From positions 1-64,000 of the forward strand of contig JAGTXO010000027.1 of the NCBI GenBank assembly GCA_019448385.1: 64,000 bases of DNA, in the 5' to 3' direction. The DNA is from Diacronema lutheri. Its lineage: Eukaryota; Haptophyta; Pavlovophyceae; Pavlovales; Pavlovaceae. Below are positions 40,891 to 51,239 of the stretch, in pieces (positions within the stretch are counted from its first letter, which is position 1; each line of letters starts with the position of its first letter). The position numbers and the translations under genes are program-made. Below the pieces are notes generated by a model. It saw nothing but the letters and a program-made list of their open reading frames with translations, was not told the origin of the DNA and made no database searches.

Positions 40891-41250
40891 GGCTTCGAGG
40901 CGGAGCTGAGGCGATGCGGTGTAGCGGGCACGAGGCTCTCTACACGGGCAGCGCCTTGGCTCTTAAGGTCGGGGTTGCTATGGAGCGCGTGGCTCGCAGC
41001 ACCGGATTTTCACTGAAGTCCGGGGCATGGCGTCCATTTTCGCGTGCGAGGGCCGGTGCAAACACGGAGCGTCGCGCTGCGCAGACGCAGAGCGTCGCGC
41101 ACGCGCCCGCGTGCCTGCCGCTGTGGTGAGATGGCCCGCCAGCGCGCATCTCGCGCTGACTCGGGCGTCACAGGCCCCGAACGCATCGCCGAAGGCAGGC
41201 GCGGCTATTTCCTCGTCCCGCCTCCCCTGACGGACAGTTCTACATGGTCG

Positions 41251-43015
41251 TCATGTGCACTCGCCAGCCCGCGACTTACGGGCAACCGTCACGAGCGCGA
41301 CGGAGTGCCACGCGCCGCACGCCACCTGCACGCACGCGCCACCGGCGCGCGCCGGCCGCGTCGGCGCGCGCCGCGACGTCGTTGGGCGCGCAGCCCGGGC
41401 TGAGCAGCCGCTCGAGCCGCACGCGCGCAAACGACGGCGAGCTCCACGGCAGCGACAGCGAGCAGCGTGGTGCCGGCCAGCCGGCGCGGCCAGCCGCGGC
41501 GGCGGGCGATGGCAACTGTCCGGGGCCGGACGGCGTCTGAGCGCACGTCGTCGTCGCCGCCGCCACGCCGCCGCCGCCGCCACCACGCTCGCCGGCCGTG
41601 CACGCCGCGGGCGCGACCTCACGCGGTCCGGCCGCGATCTGCGTGCCGAGCTGCCCGTACGCGTTGGAGCCGCAGAGCCACAACTGCCCGTCGGCCGTGA
41701 GGACGGCCGAGTGCGCGGCGCCCGCGCGGAGCGCGAGCGGCGGGCGCGCATCCGCCCCGTCCACGCCGTCCGCCCCGTCCACGCTGCCCAGCGGCGGCCC
41801 GTCGACGAGCGTCGGCGCGCCGAGCGACCGGCGCGCGCGCCCGCGTGCCGCGCCGTGCCCGAGCTGGCCGTCACCATCGTCGCCCCAACTGAAAAGTGCG
41901 CCGTGCAGCGACGCGGCGAGGGAATGCGCGCCGCCCGCCGCGATCGCGACCACCGTCTCGCGCGCCAACGCCTCGACGAGCGTCGGCGTGCCGCGGCAGC
42001 ACTCGGCTTGAGCGCCTCCCCGTGTGCGCGGCAGTGCGTCCGCGGACGCGCCAACGCCGAGCTGGCCGCGGTCGTTGGAGCCCCACGCAAAGAGCAGGCC
42101 GCTTGTCGTGACGGCGAGCGAATGGCGCCACCCCGCGCACACGAGCGCGACGAGCACGGCCGAGCCGACGGCGCTGCCGACGCTCGCGGAGGCGCCGCTG
42201 CACCGGGCGGCAGCCGCCGCCGACGGCGCGGCATGCTGCGCGTAACGGTCGTAACGGTCGTAACGGTCGTGCCGTGCGGGCAGCTGGACACGCACGGGCG
42301 CCCACTCGACGGCCGCCGCACCCGCCGCACCACCCGCGCCACCCGCGAGGTGGTGGCTGTGGTGCGCACCCGTGCCGCCGCTGCCCGCCACGCTGTCGCC
42401 GTCGCCGCCGCCGCCGCCGCCGCCCGCGCGGCGCGCGCCTCCGAGCAGCAGCGCGCGCGCGGCGTGCCGCCACTTGACGCCGGCGCTCGGCGTGCGCGTG
42501 CGCCCGCCCCCGCCGAGCCCGAGGCGGCCGTGCGCGCCATTGCCCCACGCGTACAGCCCGCCACTCACCGTGAGGGCGAGGGAATGCGATTCGCCTACAC
42601 TGAGGGCGCGCACGCCACGCCCGGGCGCCAGCACATGTCCGTTGCCGTTGCCGCCACCGCTACCGCCTCCGCCGCCTCCGCCGCCGGGATTAAAACGGAT
42701 CGGCCGCGGCTCGACCGCGTCCGTGAATGAGCCCGCGCTGAGCGCAACGCCCAGCTGCCCGCGCGCCGCCCTGCCGCACGCGAGCACCGCGCCGCTCGCG
42801 CTCAGCACGAGCGTGTGCGTGCGGCCGCACGCGGCCGCGCACGCGCGCCGGCGGTGTGTGCGCAGCGAGCGGACGAGGAGCGGGCGCGCGCTGCCCACGC
42901 CGTCGCCCGTGCCTAGTTGCCCTCCAGCGCCTGCGCCCCACGTGTAGAGGTCGCCCTGCCGGTTTCCGGGAGGGGGTGGGGGTAGGGAGAGGGGGAGGGG
43001 ACGGGGGGGGGGGGA

Positions 43016-43050
<35 letters not shown>

Positions 43051-43051
43051 A

Positions 43052-43083
<32 letters not shown>

Positions 43084-43543
43084 GCTCATGTGCGCTAGGC
43101 GCCGCAGGCGCCGTGTGCGAGCGCAGCGGCGGCTCGCGCGCTCAAAGGTAAAAACTGAGGTGAACGCGCCGAGCGCACCTCCGCGGTGACCGCCGCATTG
43201 TGGAAGAAACCTGCGCTCAGCTGCACGATGCGCACTGGAGGGCGCGCGTTTCGCGGGCGGAAGCGCGCGGAGGAGCGGCGGCGAAATGAACCGGACGGGG
43301 CCTACAGGGGACGAGGGGCACACGCGTGAGACAAGGGCGCGACCACAGCGCATCTGCACGGGGCCAAGCACAGCACCGGCTAGCGCGAGTGCACGGGCGC
43401 GCGGGCGCGGCAGCCGAGCGCGCACGCCCAACGAGGTCGGTGACGACGGCTACCTTGCCAGCCTCCTCAAGCTCCCCTCTCCCCAGCTCGCCGTTCACGC
43501 CGCGACCCCAACTCACGACCAGCGTCTCTTCCTCCTCCGCCAT
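41251..43543 (-). CDS. RCC1-repeat protein, four exons
   Basis: RCC1 repeats build a beta-propeller used in GTPase exchange, chromatin and scaffold proteins. Exon 1 is 43543-43426 (MAEEEETLVVSWGRGVNGELG), exon 2 is 43234-43179 (RIVQLSAGFFHNAAVTAE) and exon 3 starts at 42955 (GDLYTWGAGAGGQLGTG). The last exon, 41325-41251, reads VACGAWHSVALVTVA and ends ECT. Phases agree for the first two introns, and joining TAE to GDLYTWG recreates a canonical repeat. The exon 3 donor is uncertain; a donor at 41377 would give a 52-bp intron and about 608 residues. Repeats such as HSLALTVSGGLYAWGNGAHGRLG are separated by Gly- and Ala-rich insertions. Intron 2 holds over 75 C on the sense strand. Substrate or partner is unknown. 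Confidence 0.88.
42996..43082 (-). repeat. C-homopolymer tracts in RCC1 intron 2
   Basis: On the coding strand this holds runs of 31, 33 and 12 C separated by two bases each, followed by C-rich pyrimidine sequence to the acceptor CCGGCAG at 42956. It occupies most of the 3' half of the 223-bp intron and no other pyrimidine tract is present. Confidence 0.85.
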
Positions 43544-43613
43544 GATTGTGTCCGGCTGATTCTCTCTACGCGCCGGACAATTCGGCTCGCCATCTCCCAG
43601 GTCGAGAGAGACT
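43544..43613. promoter_or_regulatory. 70-bp divergent intergenic region (likely shared promoter)
   Basis: Only 70 bp separate the start codons of the minus-strand RCC1-repeat gene and the plus-strand small mitochondrial gene. The segment is less GC-rich than its surroundings (TGTGTCCGGCTGATTCTCTC and a GAGAGAGAC stretch), which fits 5'UTR and bidirectional promoter sequence. No TATA box is evident. Confidence 0.5.
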
Positions 43614-43969
43614 ATGCCCCTCACGCAGCGCGTGTCCGCCGTCCTCGCGCGCACGGGCGTGCGGCACATGGGCCATGTGGAGCCGTCAGCCAAGCTGACG
43701 GTGCGCGCGCGCGACGTTGCCGTGCGCCGCCGCTCACGCCTCCTCCATGGCTCGGGCCAGCGCGTGAGCTGCGCGCGGCGAAAGGCGTGCTCATCTCGCG
43801 CGCACGCGCACGTCCGTCGCTCCATCCACTCGGCCGACGCGCGCAGACGAACACGTACCGCATGATCGTCGTCGCAACGCTCACCGGCTTCGTCACCGCA
43901 TTCACGTGGAAGGCGTGGCACAATGGGCAGAAGAAGCTCTACGACGACTTCTACGCGACCAAGAAGTAG
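43614..43969 (+). CDS. Small single-helix mitochondrial protein, cytochrome c oxidase VIc/5C-like
   Basis: Exon 1 is 43614-43700 and exon 2 is 43847-43969, joined by a 146-bp GT-AG intron to give 69 residues. The N-terminus MPLTQRVSAVLARTGVRHMG is an amphipathic, Arg-bearing mitochondrial presequence. Exon 2 supplies one membrane helix (MIVVATLTGFVTAFTWKAW) followed by HNGQKKLYDDFYATKK. Size, one helix and the W-K, KK-x-Y-x-DFY tail resemble the small oxidase subunits of the COX6C/COX5C type. The family is too short for certainty. Confidence 0.65.
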
Positions 43970-44448
43970 CCGGCTTCTCGCGCACGTGGGGGCCTCTCGC
44001 GCTGCGTGTTCTACGGCAACGCCGTGGGCCCCCTCCTACTGTGCGTGCGTAATCGGCAAGGGCCTTGCGCCCGCCCCTATCCCCAACGCCGCCCGGCGGG
44101 CTGCAGCGCGCAGGCCGTCGACGGCGCGCGTTCTGTCACTGGGACTTTGCTCCACGCACCTGTCAGTGTTGCGAGCCTGACGTCATGGCATTGATGGTCG
44201 CCAGGACTCTCACGCTCACCTTGACAGCGGTGAATCAGCTGCGTGAAGATGCACGTCGAGGCACTGAGACAAGGAAGCGTCGTAGCTCCAGTGATTCGCT
44301 GGGCGGTGGTGATGGCGGCGGTGATGGGCGCCAGCCTCGGACTGAGCATGGTCAAGAGGGCCAGGCGGCAGCAGCCAGCCGCACGCCGCTGAGGGGCAGA
44401 TCCTTTGCCCAAAAGGGGCAGCGGTGTACAAAGGATCTGTCGCAGCGG

Positions 44449-46256
44449 TTACGGCTCGACGTCGGCCGCGCCTGCCTTGGCGTACCCCCGCCGCTTGCTC
44501 GACGAGCGCCAGCCGCAGAGGGCGAGCAGCGCGAGCAGCGCGATCCCGCAGATGATCATAAGCGGCGAGCCGCCGGCCTTCAAGTTCGCCGCGCCCGCGC
44601 CGGCTTCGGTAGCGAGCGCCGAACGCGGCGGGCTCCACGCGGCCATCGTGTCGCTGCCCGCGGCCCCGGTGGGCGGCTGCCGCGCACGCGCCCGTGCGAT
44701 CTGCGCGTCGAGCCAGCCCTCTGGCAGCTTCAGCTTTGAGACGGAATTGTGGTACCTGCCACACACAAAAAGGGGGGGGGGGGGGGGGGGGGTTTCGGCG
44801 TCCGCCATGCTCGCGCCGTGCGGGCGTTGCGGGGCGCGGGAGGCCTCGGAGCAAAAGCGAAGGGCGCAGCGCGCCCGCTGTGTGCGCACATGTACGGCTT
44901 GTACGACTCGCCGCCAAAGAGGAAAAAGCTGCCATCGTTCGCGGTAGAGACGAGCGACTGGCGGTAACGCCAAATGGGCGGCTCAGACACCTGCGCTCCG
45001 CCGTTTTTGAAAAAGGGGGGCGGGGGAGTGGTTGAAGAGGGGAGGGGGCGGGGGGCGCGCGCGCGCGCGACTAGAGCGGGCCGCGGCCTCCGCGCGCAAG
45101 CCACGCGCATGTCTGCCGCGCCCTCCGCCCCCTTCCCCGTGCGCGCCGTCTCGCGCACGGCGCGCCAACGCGGCCGGACCTGCACCGGACTAAACCTGCG
45201 GCTCTCGGGCCGCCAGACCCACGTGTCGTTGTAGCACGAGCAGCCTGGCACGCAAAGCGCGCCTCCGAAGAGCAGCACGCCCACGTCCACGCCGCTCTCC
45301 GCGCCGAGCGTGACGAGCGAGTGGTGGCTGCGCGCGGCCGGCCATGCGGGCGGAAGCGGCGCACCCGAGCGCGCCTTTCCCAGAAAGGTCCAAGCACCGA
45401 GGAGCTCGTCCGCCACCTCGGCGTGCGCGTCGGCCTCGCGGAAATACCACAGGTCGTCGAACACCTTTGGGCGGAAGCCTGTTTTGCCGTGCCTCGATCC
45501 GCCGAAAAGGTAAAAGCCGCGCCCGTCGCCCCCCGCCGCGACCGCAATCGCGTGACGCGAGCCGGGCCCGCCGGCCGTGGCGAACCGATCGACGTAAGCC
45601 GGGTCGACGCCGTCGGAGGCGGAAACGGTCGCGCTCGCGCGCACCTTGAGCCAGCGCCAGCCCGCGCCGGGCGCGCCGGACTTGTCCGGCGCGCCCGGTG
45701 CGGTCGACTCGAGGCATAGCGCCCAGTGGTCCGAGACGCCGAGCCCGCCGTACACGTGCATGCGGCCGTTGACGAGGGCGGCGCCGTGAAGTGCGCGTTT
45801 GGATGGCCACGCCGCGCCCTCCGGCTTGGGCACGAGCTGCCACGAGTGCGCCCTCAGGTCGAAGAGCCAGAGCTCGTCAGAGTAGGCGCCAAAGATGTAG
45901 TTCATCGGCGAGTGCAGGTGGCCGCCGTCGTCGCCGCCAAACATGAGCAGCGTGTCGGCGTAGACTACGGCGGAGACGGAGTAGCGCGGGCTCGGCCCGT
46001 GCCCCGCTTTGTCCTCCGACCACGCGGCGTGCAGCTTGGTCCACGCGCCCGACGCGGGCTCGAAGCTCCACGTGTCCGACTGCCACGCCGGTTTGTGCTG
46101 CTGGTGGTTGTAAAAATAGCCGTGCGAGACGACCATCCGGCCAGCGTGCGCGACGCCCACGTGGGAGTACCGCACCCCGATGTGCGTCGGCGTGCCCCAC
46201 ACCGGCTCCGCCTGCGGCGAGACCACCGACCACTCGCCCGCGATCGCGTCATCCAT
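44449..46256 (-). CDS. Kelch-repeat protein with C-terminal membrane anchor, three exons
   Basis: Exons are 46256-45180, 44990-44890 and 44755-44449, with phases agreeing, giving 494 residues. Kelch beta-propeller blades are clear: YSVSAVVYADTLLMFGGDDG, RALHGAALVNGRMHVYGGLG, SRHAIAVAAGG then FYLFGGSRHG, SHHSLVTLGAES then VLLFGGAL, and RQSLVSTANDGSFFLFGGES across exon 2. Exon 3 ends with a membrane helix (LMIICGIALLALLALCGW) and basic tail SSSKRRGYAK. ATG 46256 (MDDAIAGEWSVV) gives no signal peptide, so either it is tail-anchored or an upstream exon supplies one. Upstream sequence around 46340-46290 (MAVALAQVVVGF in another frame) is a candidate. Intron 2 carries 21 C on the sense strand 16 bp before the acceptor. 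Confidence 0.85.
44772..44792 (-). repeat. C21 tract before Kelch-gene acceptor
   Basis: Coding-strand reading is a 21-nt C run, then TTTTTGTGTGTGGCAG and exon 3. The tract ends 16 bp before the exon, the textbook position of a polypyrimidine tract. Confidence 0.85.
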
Positions 46257-46702
46257 GTTCGGAGGGGCCCGAAAAACCGGAGACGAAAAAAATGTTCGCA
46301 GAACACGGCCGCTCGAATCCCACGACGACCTGCGCAAGCGCCACGGCCATCACGCCGACGACGGTTTGCGGCCACGAGTCGCTGAGCTACAGCGCGTGTT
46401 CCCACCGAGCGAGGAGAACACCGGCGACCAGCAGATGCTCCATCTTTTCCTGCAACCCGCAGATGCATCGTAAACTGCGAGAGCACGCACGCGCGTTGAT
46501 ACGCGAGAGGCCCATGAACGCGTCGGCGTAGTCGCGAATTCGCCCATGCGCATCGCTGGCGCACAGCAGATTTTCCAGCGAAGCGCATGCCCATCGTTGC
46601 TCGCGCCCACGGCTGGCCTTGGACCGGCGATCGCCGATCGCCGATCGCACCGAAATCGGGACCGCGGCCGCCATCGTGCCGCGTGGTCGCCCCGCCGGCG
46701 GC

Positions 46703-47677
46703 ATGCGCGCGGTGCCGCGCGGGCGCGCGCTCGCCTCGGTGGCGCGCGCGCTCGGCGCGCACGGTCCAGCGCAAGTGCACCCAACGGCCGTCGTGCACGC
46801 CGCCGCGCGCCTCGAGCCCGGCGTCACCGTCGGCCCGTTTTGCGTCGTCGGGCCCGGCGCGCACGTGCGCGCGGGCGCGTCGCTCGTCGCATCGGTGCAC
46901 GTGGCGGGACGGACGGACATTGGCGAGGGCACGACGGTCTTTCCGTTCGCCTGCCTCGGCTCCGAGCCACAGGACCGCAAGCACGCCGGCGAGCCCACAC
47001 GCCTCCGCATCGGCGCGCGCTGCGTCGTGCGCGAGCACGTGACCGCGCACGCCGGCACGTCGGCGGGTGGCGGCCTCACGGCGGTCGGCGACGGCTGCCT
47101 GCTGATGGCGGGCGCGCACGTCGCGCACGACTGCGATGTTGGCGCGGGCGCCATCCTCGCCAACGCCGTCCTCCTCGCCGGCCACGTGCGGATCGGCGCG
47201 CGCGCGATCGTCGGCGGCGGCAGCGCGCTCCACCAACGCGTCGCGGTCGGCGCGGGCGCGATGGTGGGCGGCGGCTCGATCGTCGCGCACGACGTGCCGC
47301 CGTACACGCTCGCGCGCGGTAATCGCGCCCTTCTCGTTGGCGTCAACCTCGTCGGCCTCCGGCGCGCGCACGTCGGCCGCGCCGAGGCGGCCGCACTGCT
47401 GCGCGCCTTCCGTGCAATGTTCGGCGGGCACGGCTCCTATTTCGCACCCGCGCTTGATCCAGGTGGCGCGTCGCTCGCCGAGCGCGCAGAGCACGTGCTG
47501 CGCGCGCACGGCGGCGCGCCGGTGGGCGAGCTGGTGGCCGAGCTCGCGCGGTTCGTGCTCGACCCGGCCCGCGCGCGCCCGGTCTGCGCGGCCGAGGGCG
47601 CGCCGCGCGCGCGCGGGCGCGGCGTGGGCGCGGTACCGGCGGCGTGCGAGGAGATGGAATGTGGGCGGCCAAGTTAG
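46703..47677 (+). CDS. lpxA: Acyl-ACP:UDP-GlcNAc O-acyltransferase, LpxA
   Basis: LpxA performs the first step of lipid A synthesis; plants and algae carry organellar versions that make lipid A-like molecules. The left-handed beta-helix hexapeptide pattern is clear: HPTAVVHAAARLEPGVTVGP, then VGPGAHVRAGASL. The LpxA-specific landmarks follow in order: SEPQDRKHAGEPTRLRIGA, VREHVTAHAGTSAGGGLTAV, LLMAGAHVAHDCDVGAG with the catalytic-type His, AGHVRIGARAIVGGGSALHQ and AHDVPPYTLARGNRALLVGV. ATG 46703 gives 324 residues with an Arg/Ala presequence (MRAVPRGRALASVARALGA) that fits mitochondrial import. The frame is open upstream without an ATG, so a short 5' exon is possible. It converges on the next gene with 64 bp between stops. 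Confidence 0.92.
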   Translation: MRAVPRGRALASVARALGAHGPAQVHPTAVVHAAARLEPGVTVGPFCVVGPGAHVRAGASLVASVHVAGRTDIGEGTTVFPFACLGSEPQDRKHAGEPTRLRIGARCVVREHVTAHAGTSAGGGLTAVGDGCLLMAGAHVAHDCDVGAGAILANAVLLAGHVRIGARAIVGGGSALHQRVAVGAGAMVGGGSIVAHDVPPYTLARGNRALLVGVNLVGLRRAHVGRAEAAALLRAFRAMFGGHGSYFAPALDPGGASLAERAEHVLRAHGGAPVGELVAELARFVLDPARARPVCAAEGAPRARGRGVGAVPAACEEMECGRPS

Positions 47678-47741
47678 GTGGCGTCTCATCCGACACGCTA
47701 ATTGGCGTCCGATGAGGCGGCAGCGCAGTGCGGCGGGCGCC

Positions 47742-50571
47742 TCACTGGTCGACCTGCCCGTCGTCGCCGCTTGAATCGTCCGATCCCGAGCCCACGTCGC
47801 CCGCGCGCCGCCTGCGCTGCACGTGCCCAGCCGCCGCAACCTGTATGACCTCAGCCACGGAAGTGGGCGCCCACGCGTCCTGCACAGCGCCCGGCGGTTG
47901 CACGGCCAACGCACCGCCGCCGCCGGCCACGAGCGGCGAGCGGCCGCCGCGCTGAGGTGCCTGGCGCTGTGCGCACGGCGGCGGCGCGCAGGGCGGCGGC
48001 TCGGCGACAAGCGCTGCATGCAGGGCGGCCGAGCCGCCGTCTGGCGCGGCGAGCGATACGAGTGCCTGCTTGCCGCGCGCTCTGCCGGCCGCCTTGCGCG
48101 CCGTGCCCCTGCCGCAGGCGCCGCCGCCCACGCCGTGCGTGTCGGCACGCGCTGCGCGCAGCGGCGGCGCGGACGTGCCGTGCCTTGCGCTGAGCGCGGG
48201 CTGCTGCTGCTGCTGCTGCTGCTGGCGCAGCTGCAAGTCCTCGAGCTGCCGCTTGAGCGCCGCAAGCTGCCTCTCGCCCGCCTCGCGCTGCGTTCGCCGT
48301 TGCGCGGCGGCCGTCGGCGCGTCCGTGGCGCCGTTGGCGCCGCCGTTGCAGTCGGCAGCCGTCGCACCGTCCGCGGATGCGCGCGCTGCCTGCCGCTGCT
48401 GCTTGGCCTTGCGCCCACGCGGCTTGGCCTCCGCCGGCTGTGCCCCGACCTCCGCCTCGTGCACCGCGGGCGCCGCCGGCCGCGGCACGACGCGCGGCCT
48501 GGGCGGCGGCTGCGCGCCCGCCACCGGCGGGGGCGCGACGGGCTCGGTGGCGGCTACGCCGCACTGCGCGACATTTTGCCCTGCGCCCGCCGTGCCAGCG
48601 CCTGTGTTGCCAGCATGGCCGCGCCGGTCGCTCGCGCGCTGCGTCTGCTTGGGCGCCTGCGCCTGCGCCGGCTGCGCGGCTGGCGGAGGCGCGGGCGGCT
48701 GAGGCTGTGCGCGAGGCGACGGCGCAGGCGCACCGTGCGCCGGGCGCGCGTCCGCATCCGCCGGCCGGTCCGCGCGGCCGCCATGCGGCGCGCGCTCGGC
48801 GCGGCCGTGACCGCCATCGCCGCCCGCCCTCGCACGGTCCTTTCCGATCGGTGCGCCGCCTTCCGCGCCGACCAGCCGGCCAGGCCACGCCTGCCGCGCG
48901 CCGTGGTCATCGCCGCGTGCCACGCCGCGTGCGCCCGCGTCGCCGCGCGTTCCTCGGTCCCGCCCATCAGCCGCGCCTCCAAAGATGCGCGCACGCGCTT
49001 CTTCGTACGAGCAGCTCTTGACATCGTGCCGCTCCTGCTCAGCCGCCAGACTCGCGAGCTTGCCGCTGCCGCTGCCACCGCATACGCTGCCGCCGCCTCC
49101 GCCTCCGCCTCCGACTCCGCCGTAGAGCGCGGGCGGCGCGGGCGGCGCCGCTGCCTCACAGCTGGCCGCGCTGACAGCCGCACGCGCGCCAACAGCAGCC
49201 GCCGACGCGCCGTGCGCCCGGCCAGCCGCGTCCACGTGCGCCACCGACGGCGCCTTGGCGCGCAGCGACGCCTCGCCGCCCTGCGCCCACAGCCCAGCGT
49301 GCACGTGCGCGCTGCCCCCGCCCGCCTCCACTCGTCCCCAGCCGTCGCCATCGCCGTCGTTCCCGCGCGGCGCCCGCTCGGCGTGCGCACTGGTCGTCGG
49401 CGGGGCGCGGTTGAGGATGCGTAGCACCTGCGGCGGCGCGCCTTTGCCGTCCGCACCAACGCCCGCGCCCGCGCGCGCGCCCGCGCCGGCAGCCGGGCCG
49501 TCCGCGCCCCGGGGTACCGCCCACGCGGCGAACGCGTCGCACTTGTCCACGTCGCGCTCGAACACGCCGCAACCGCCGCCGCCGAGCCGCCAGCCGCCGG
49601 CCGCGCCCGCGCTCGCGCACGACGACGACAGGCCGTTGAGGCCAAAGGCAGACGTCGCCACCGAAACCGCCGACGATTGAAAAAAGGCGTCGCGAATCTC
49701 CTCCGCGGCGCCCACGAGACTCGCCGATGCGCCGGGTGCGCGCGCGCGCGCGCGCGCGCCGGACGAGGCGGCAGCGGCGCCGTGCGACCCGTTGAGCTGC
49801 GCGGCGATCGGCACTGCCGCGATCGGCTCGCGTTGCCACGCGGGCTGCGCGGGCGGCGGCGCGGGCTGCGCGAGCGGCGCGCGCGGCTGCGCGTTCGCGC
49901 CGGGAGGCGCGTCGCGCCTCCGCCACTCCGCGTCTCCACCGCCCGTTGCAACCGCGCTCGCGGACGGCGCGCTGCGCGGCGCAGCGACCTCGCGCGCGAG
50001 CGCCTGCCTCGCCTCCGTAGAGTCAGAGCACGCGCTTGCCGTTTGGCGTGCATCCACGTCCGCGTCGGCGCGCGCGCCGCCGGCTGCCCCCAGTGCGAGT
50101 GAGTTCGGCCGCGGCACGGGCTCGGGCGGTGCACGTGACATGCGCTCAGATGATGCAAGCTGCGCCGAGCACTCTGGCGGCAGCGCGTGCGCCGCGCTGC
50201 CCGCCGGCGGAACGGAAGGCGCCGCGCTCCGGCCCCAGACGGGCCCTGCGCAAGCGCGCGCGCGGCATGGCGGGTGGGTGATCAAGCACGGCGGTTGTGA
50301 TGCACGGGCAAAGCGGGCACAACCCGTTGGCCGCCCGCCCGCGCTGCGGTGCCGGACGCTGCCGTTCGCACGCCGTGCGGCGCGGGCGAGCCCGGCTCGA
50401 GCGCGGCGAGCGGCGCGCGGCCGGCGATGCGGCGCAGCTCGAGCGCGGGCGCCGGCGCGGGCGCGAGTCGCTCATCTGCACGCGCCACGCACCCTTCGGG
50501 ACAATGGCGACGTCGAACCGCTCGCCGTACTCCTTGCGCATGGACGGCAGGTTGATCGGGAGCGGCAGCAT
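47742..50571 (-). CDS. Long disordered protein with PRRC2-like N-terminus and SUZ motif
   Basis: Exon 1 is 50571-50493 and exon 2 is 50245-47742, joined by a 247-bp intron (GTGCGT to GCGCAG) to give 860 residues. Exon 1 reads LPLPINLPSMRKEYGERFDV then AIVPKG, resembling the VNLPSLxxEN...VPKG opening of BAT2/PRRC2 proteins. Mid-protein is ERHDVKSCSYEEARARIFGG, a SUZ motif, which binds RNA in several R3H/SUZ proteins. A short helical segment (RQLAALKRQLEDLQLR) runs into poly-Gln. The rest is Ala/Gly/Pro-rich and probably disordered, with an acidic C-terminus (GSGSDDSSGDDGQ). A role in mRNP biology is inferred from SUZ and PRRC2 parallels. No R3H domain is seen. Confidence 0.68.
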
Positions 50572-51239
50572 GGCGCAGCTCGTCGCGGGCGGTTGGGTCG
50601 TGCCGCGATTTCTTCAGTGTTGAGCAAGATTAAAGACTGTCAGTGAGACTTTTTTACTAACGACGCTTACAGGCGGGTCAGCAGGAGGCGTGCACGGGGC
50701 CGAGGCGTGCCGAATGGAGCGAGCGAAAGGGCGCACGCAACGTCGGGCCGAAGTCAGGGCGCCGACCCTGTGCACGCCGGCAGCGGGAACGGCCGGTGCG
50801 GCAGGATGCGGCTGGAGGACATGCACACACGCCTAGCCACCCCGCGCCGGCCCCCGCCGGCCGCCGCCGCCGTCGCCGCGCCGGAAGCAGACGCCGTCCA
50901 CACCGCCGCAGGCGTCCACATCCGCCTGGACGCCGTAAGCGGCGTGGCGGTGCGGCGGCGCCTGCCCGCGCGCCATTTGCGCACGCGCGAGCAGGAGCTG
51001 CGCGTGCCCACGCACGACGCACGCGGCGAGCTGGAGGCGCATGTGCCGCTCGAGCGCCGCGCGGGCGACGGACCACTCGCCAAACGAGCCGATAACCAGC
51101 GCGCGGATGGGAGGGGGGAACGAGTTGAGGCGCGCCTGCATCGGGCCCACCCGGACTTTTTCGACTGTGTCCGACCGTGCGACTTTTTTGACTCGGTCGT
51201 TGACGTCGTCGCCCCCGAAGCCGCACAGCGATTGCGCGG
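50572..51239. other. Interval with a weak protein-like remnant
   Basis: No complete gene is visible. The segment next to the SUZ gene start is AT-richer (50600-50670), likely 5'UTR or promoter. On the minus strand around 51130-51040 a short stretch, MQARLNSFPPPIRALVIGSFGEWS, looks like real protein but has no clear start, stop or neighbours. It may be a decayed mobile-element or gene fragment. Confidence 0.3.
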
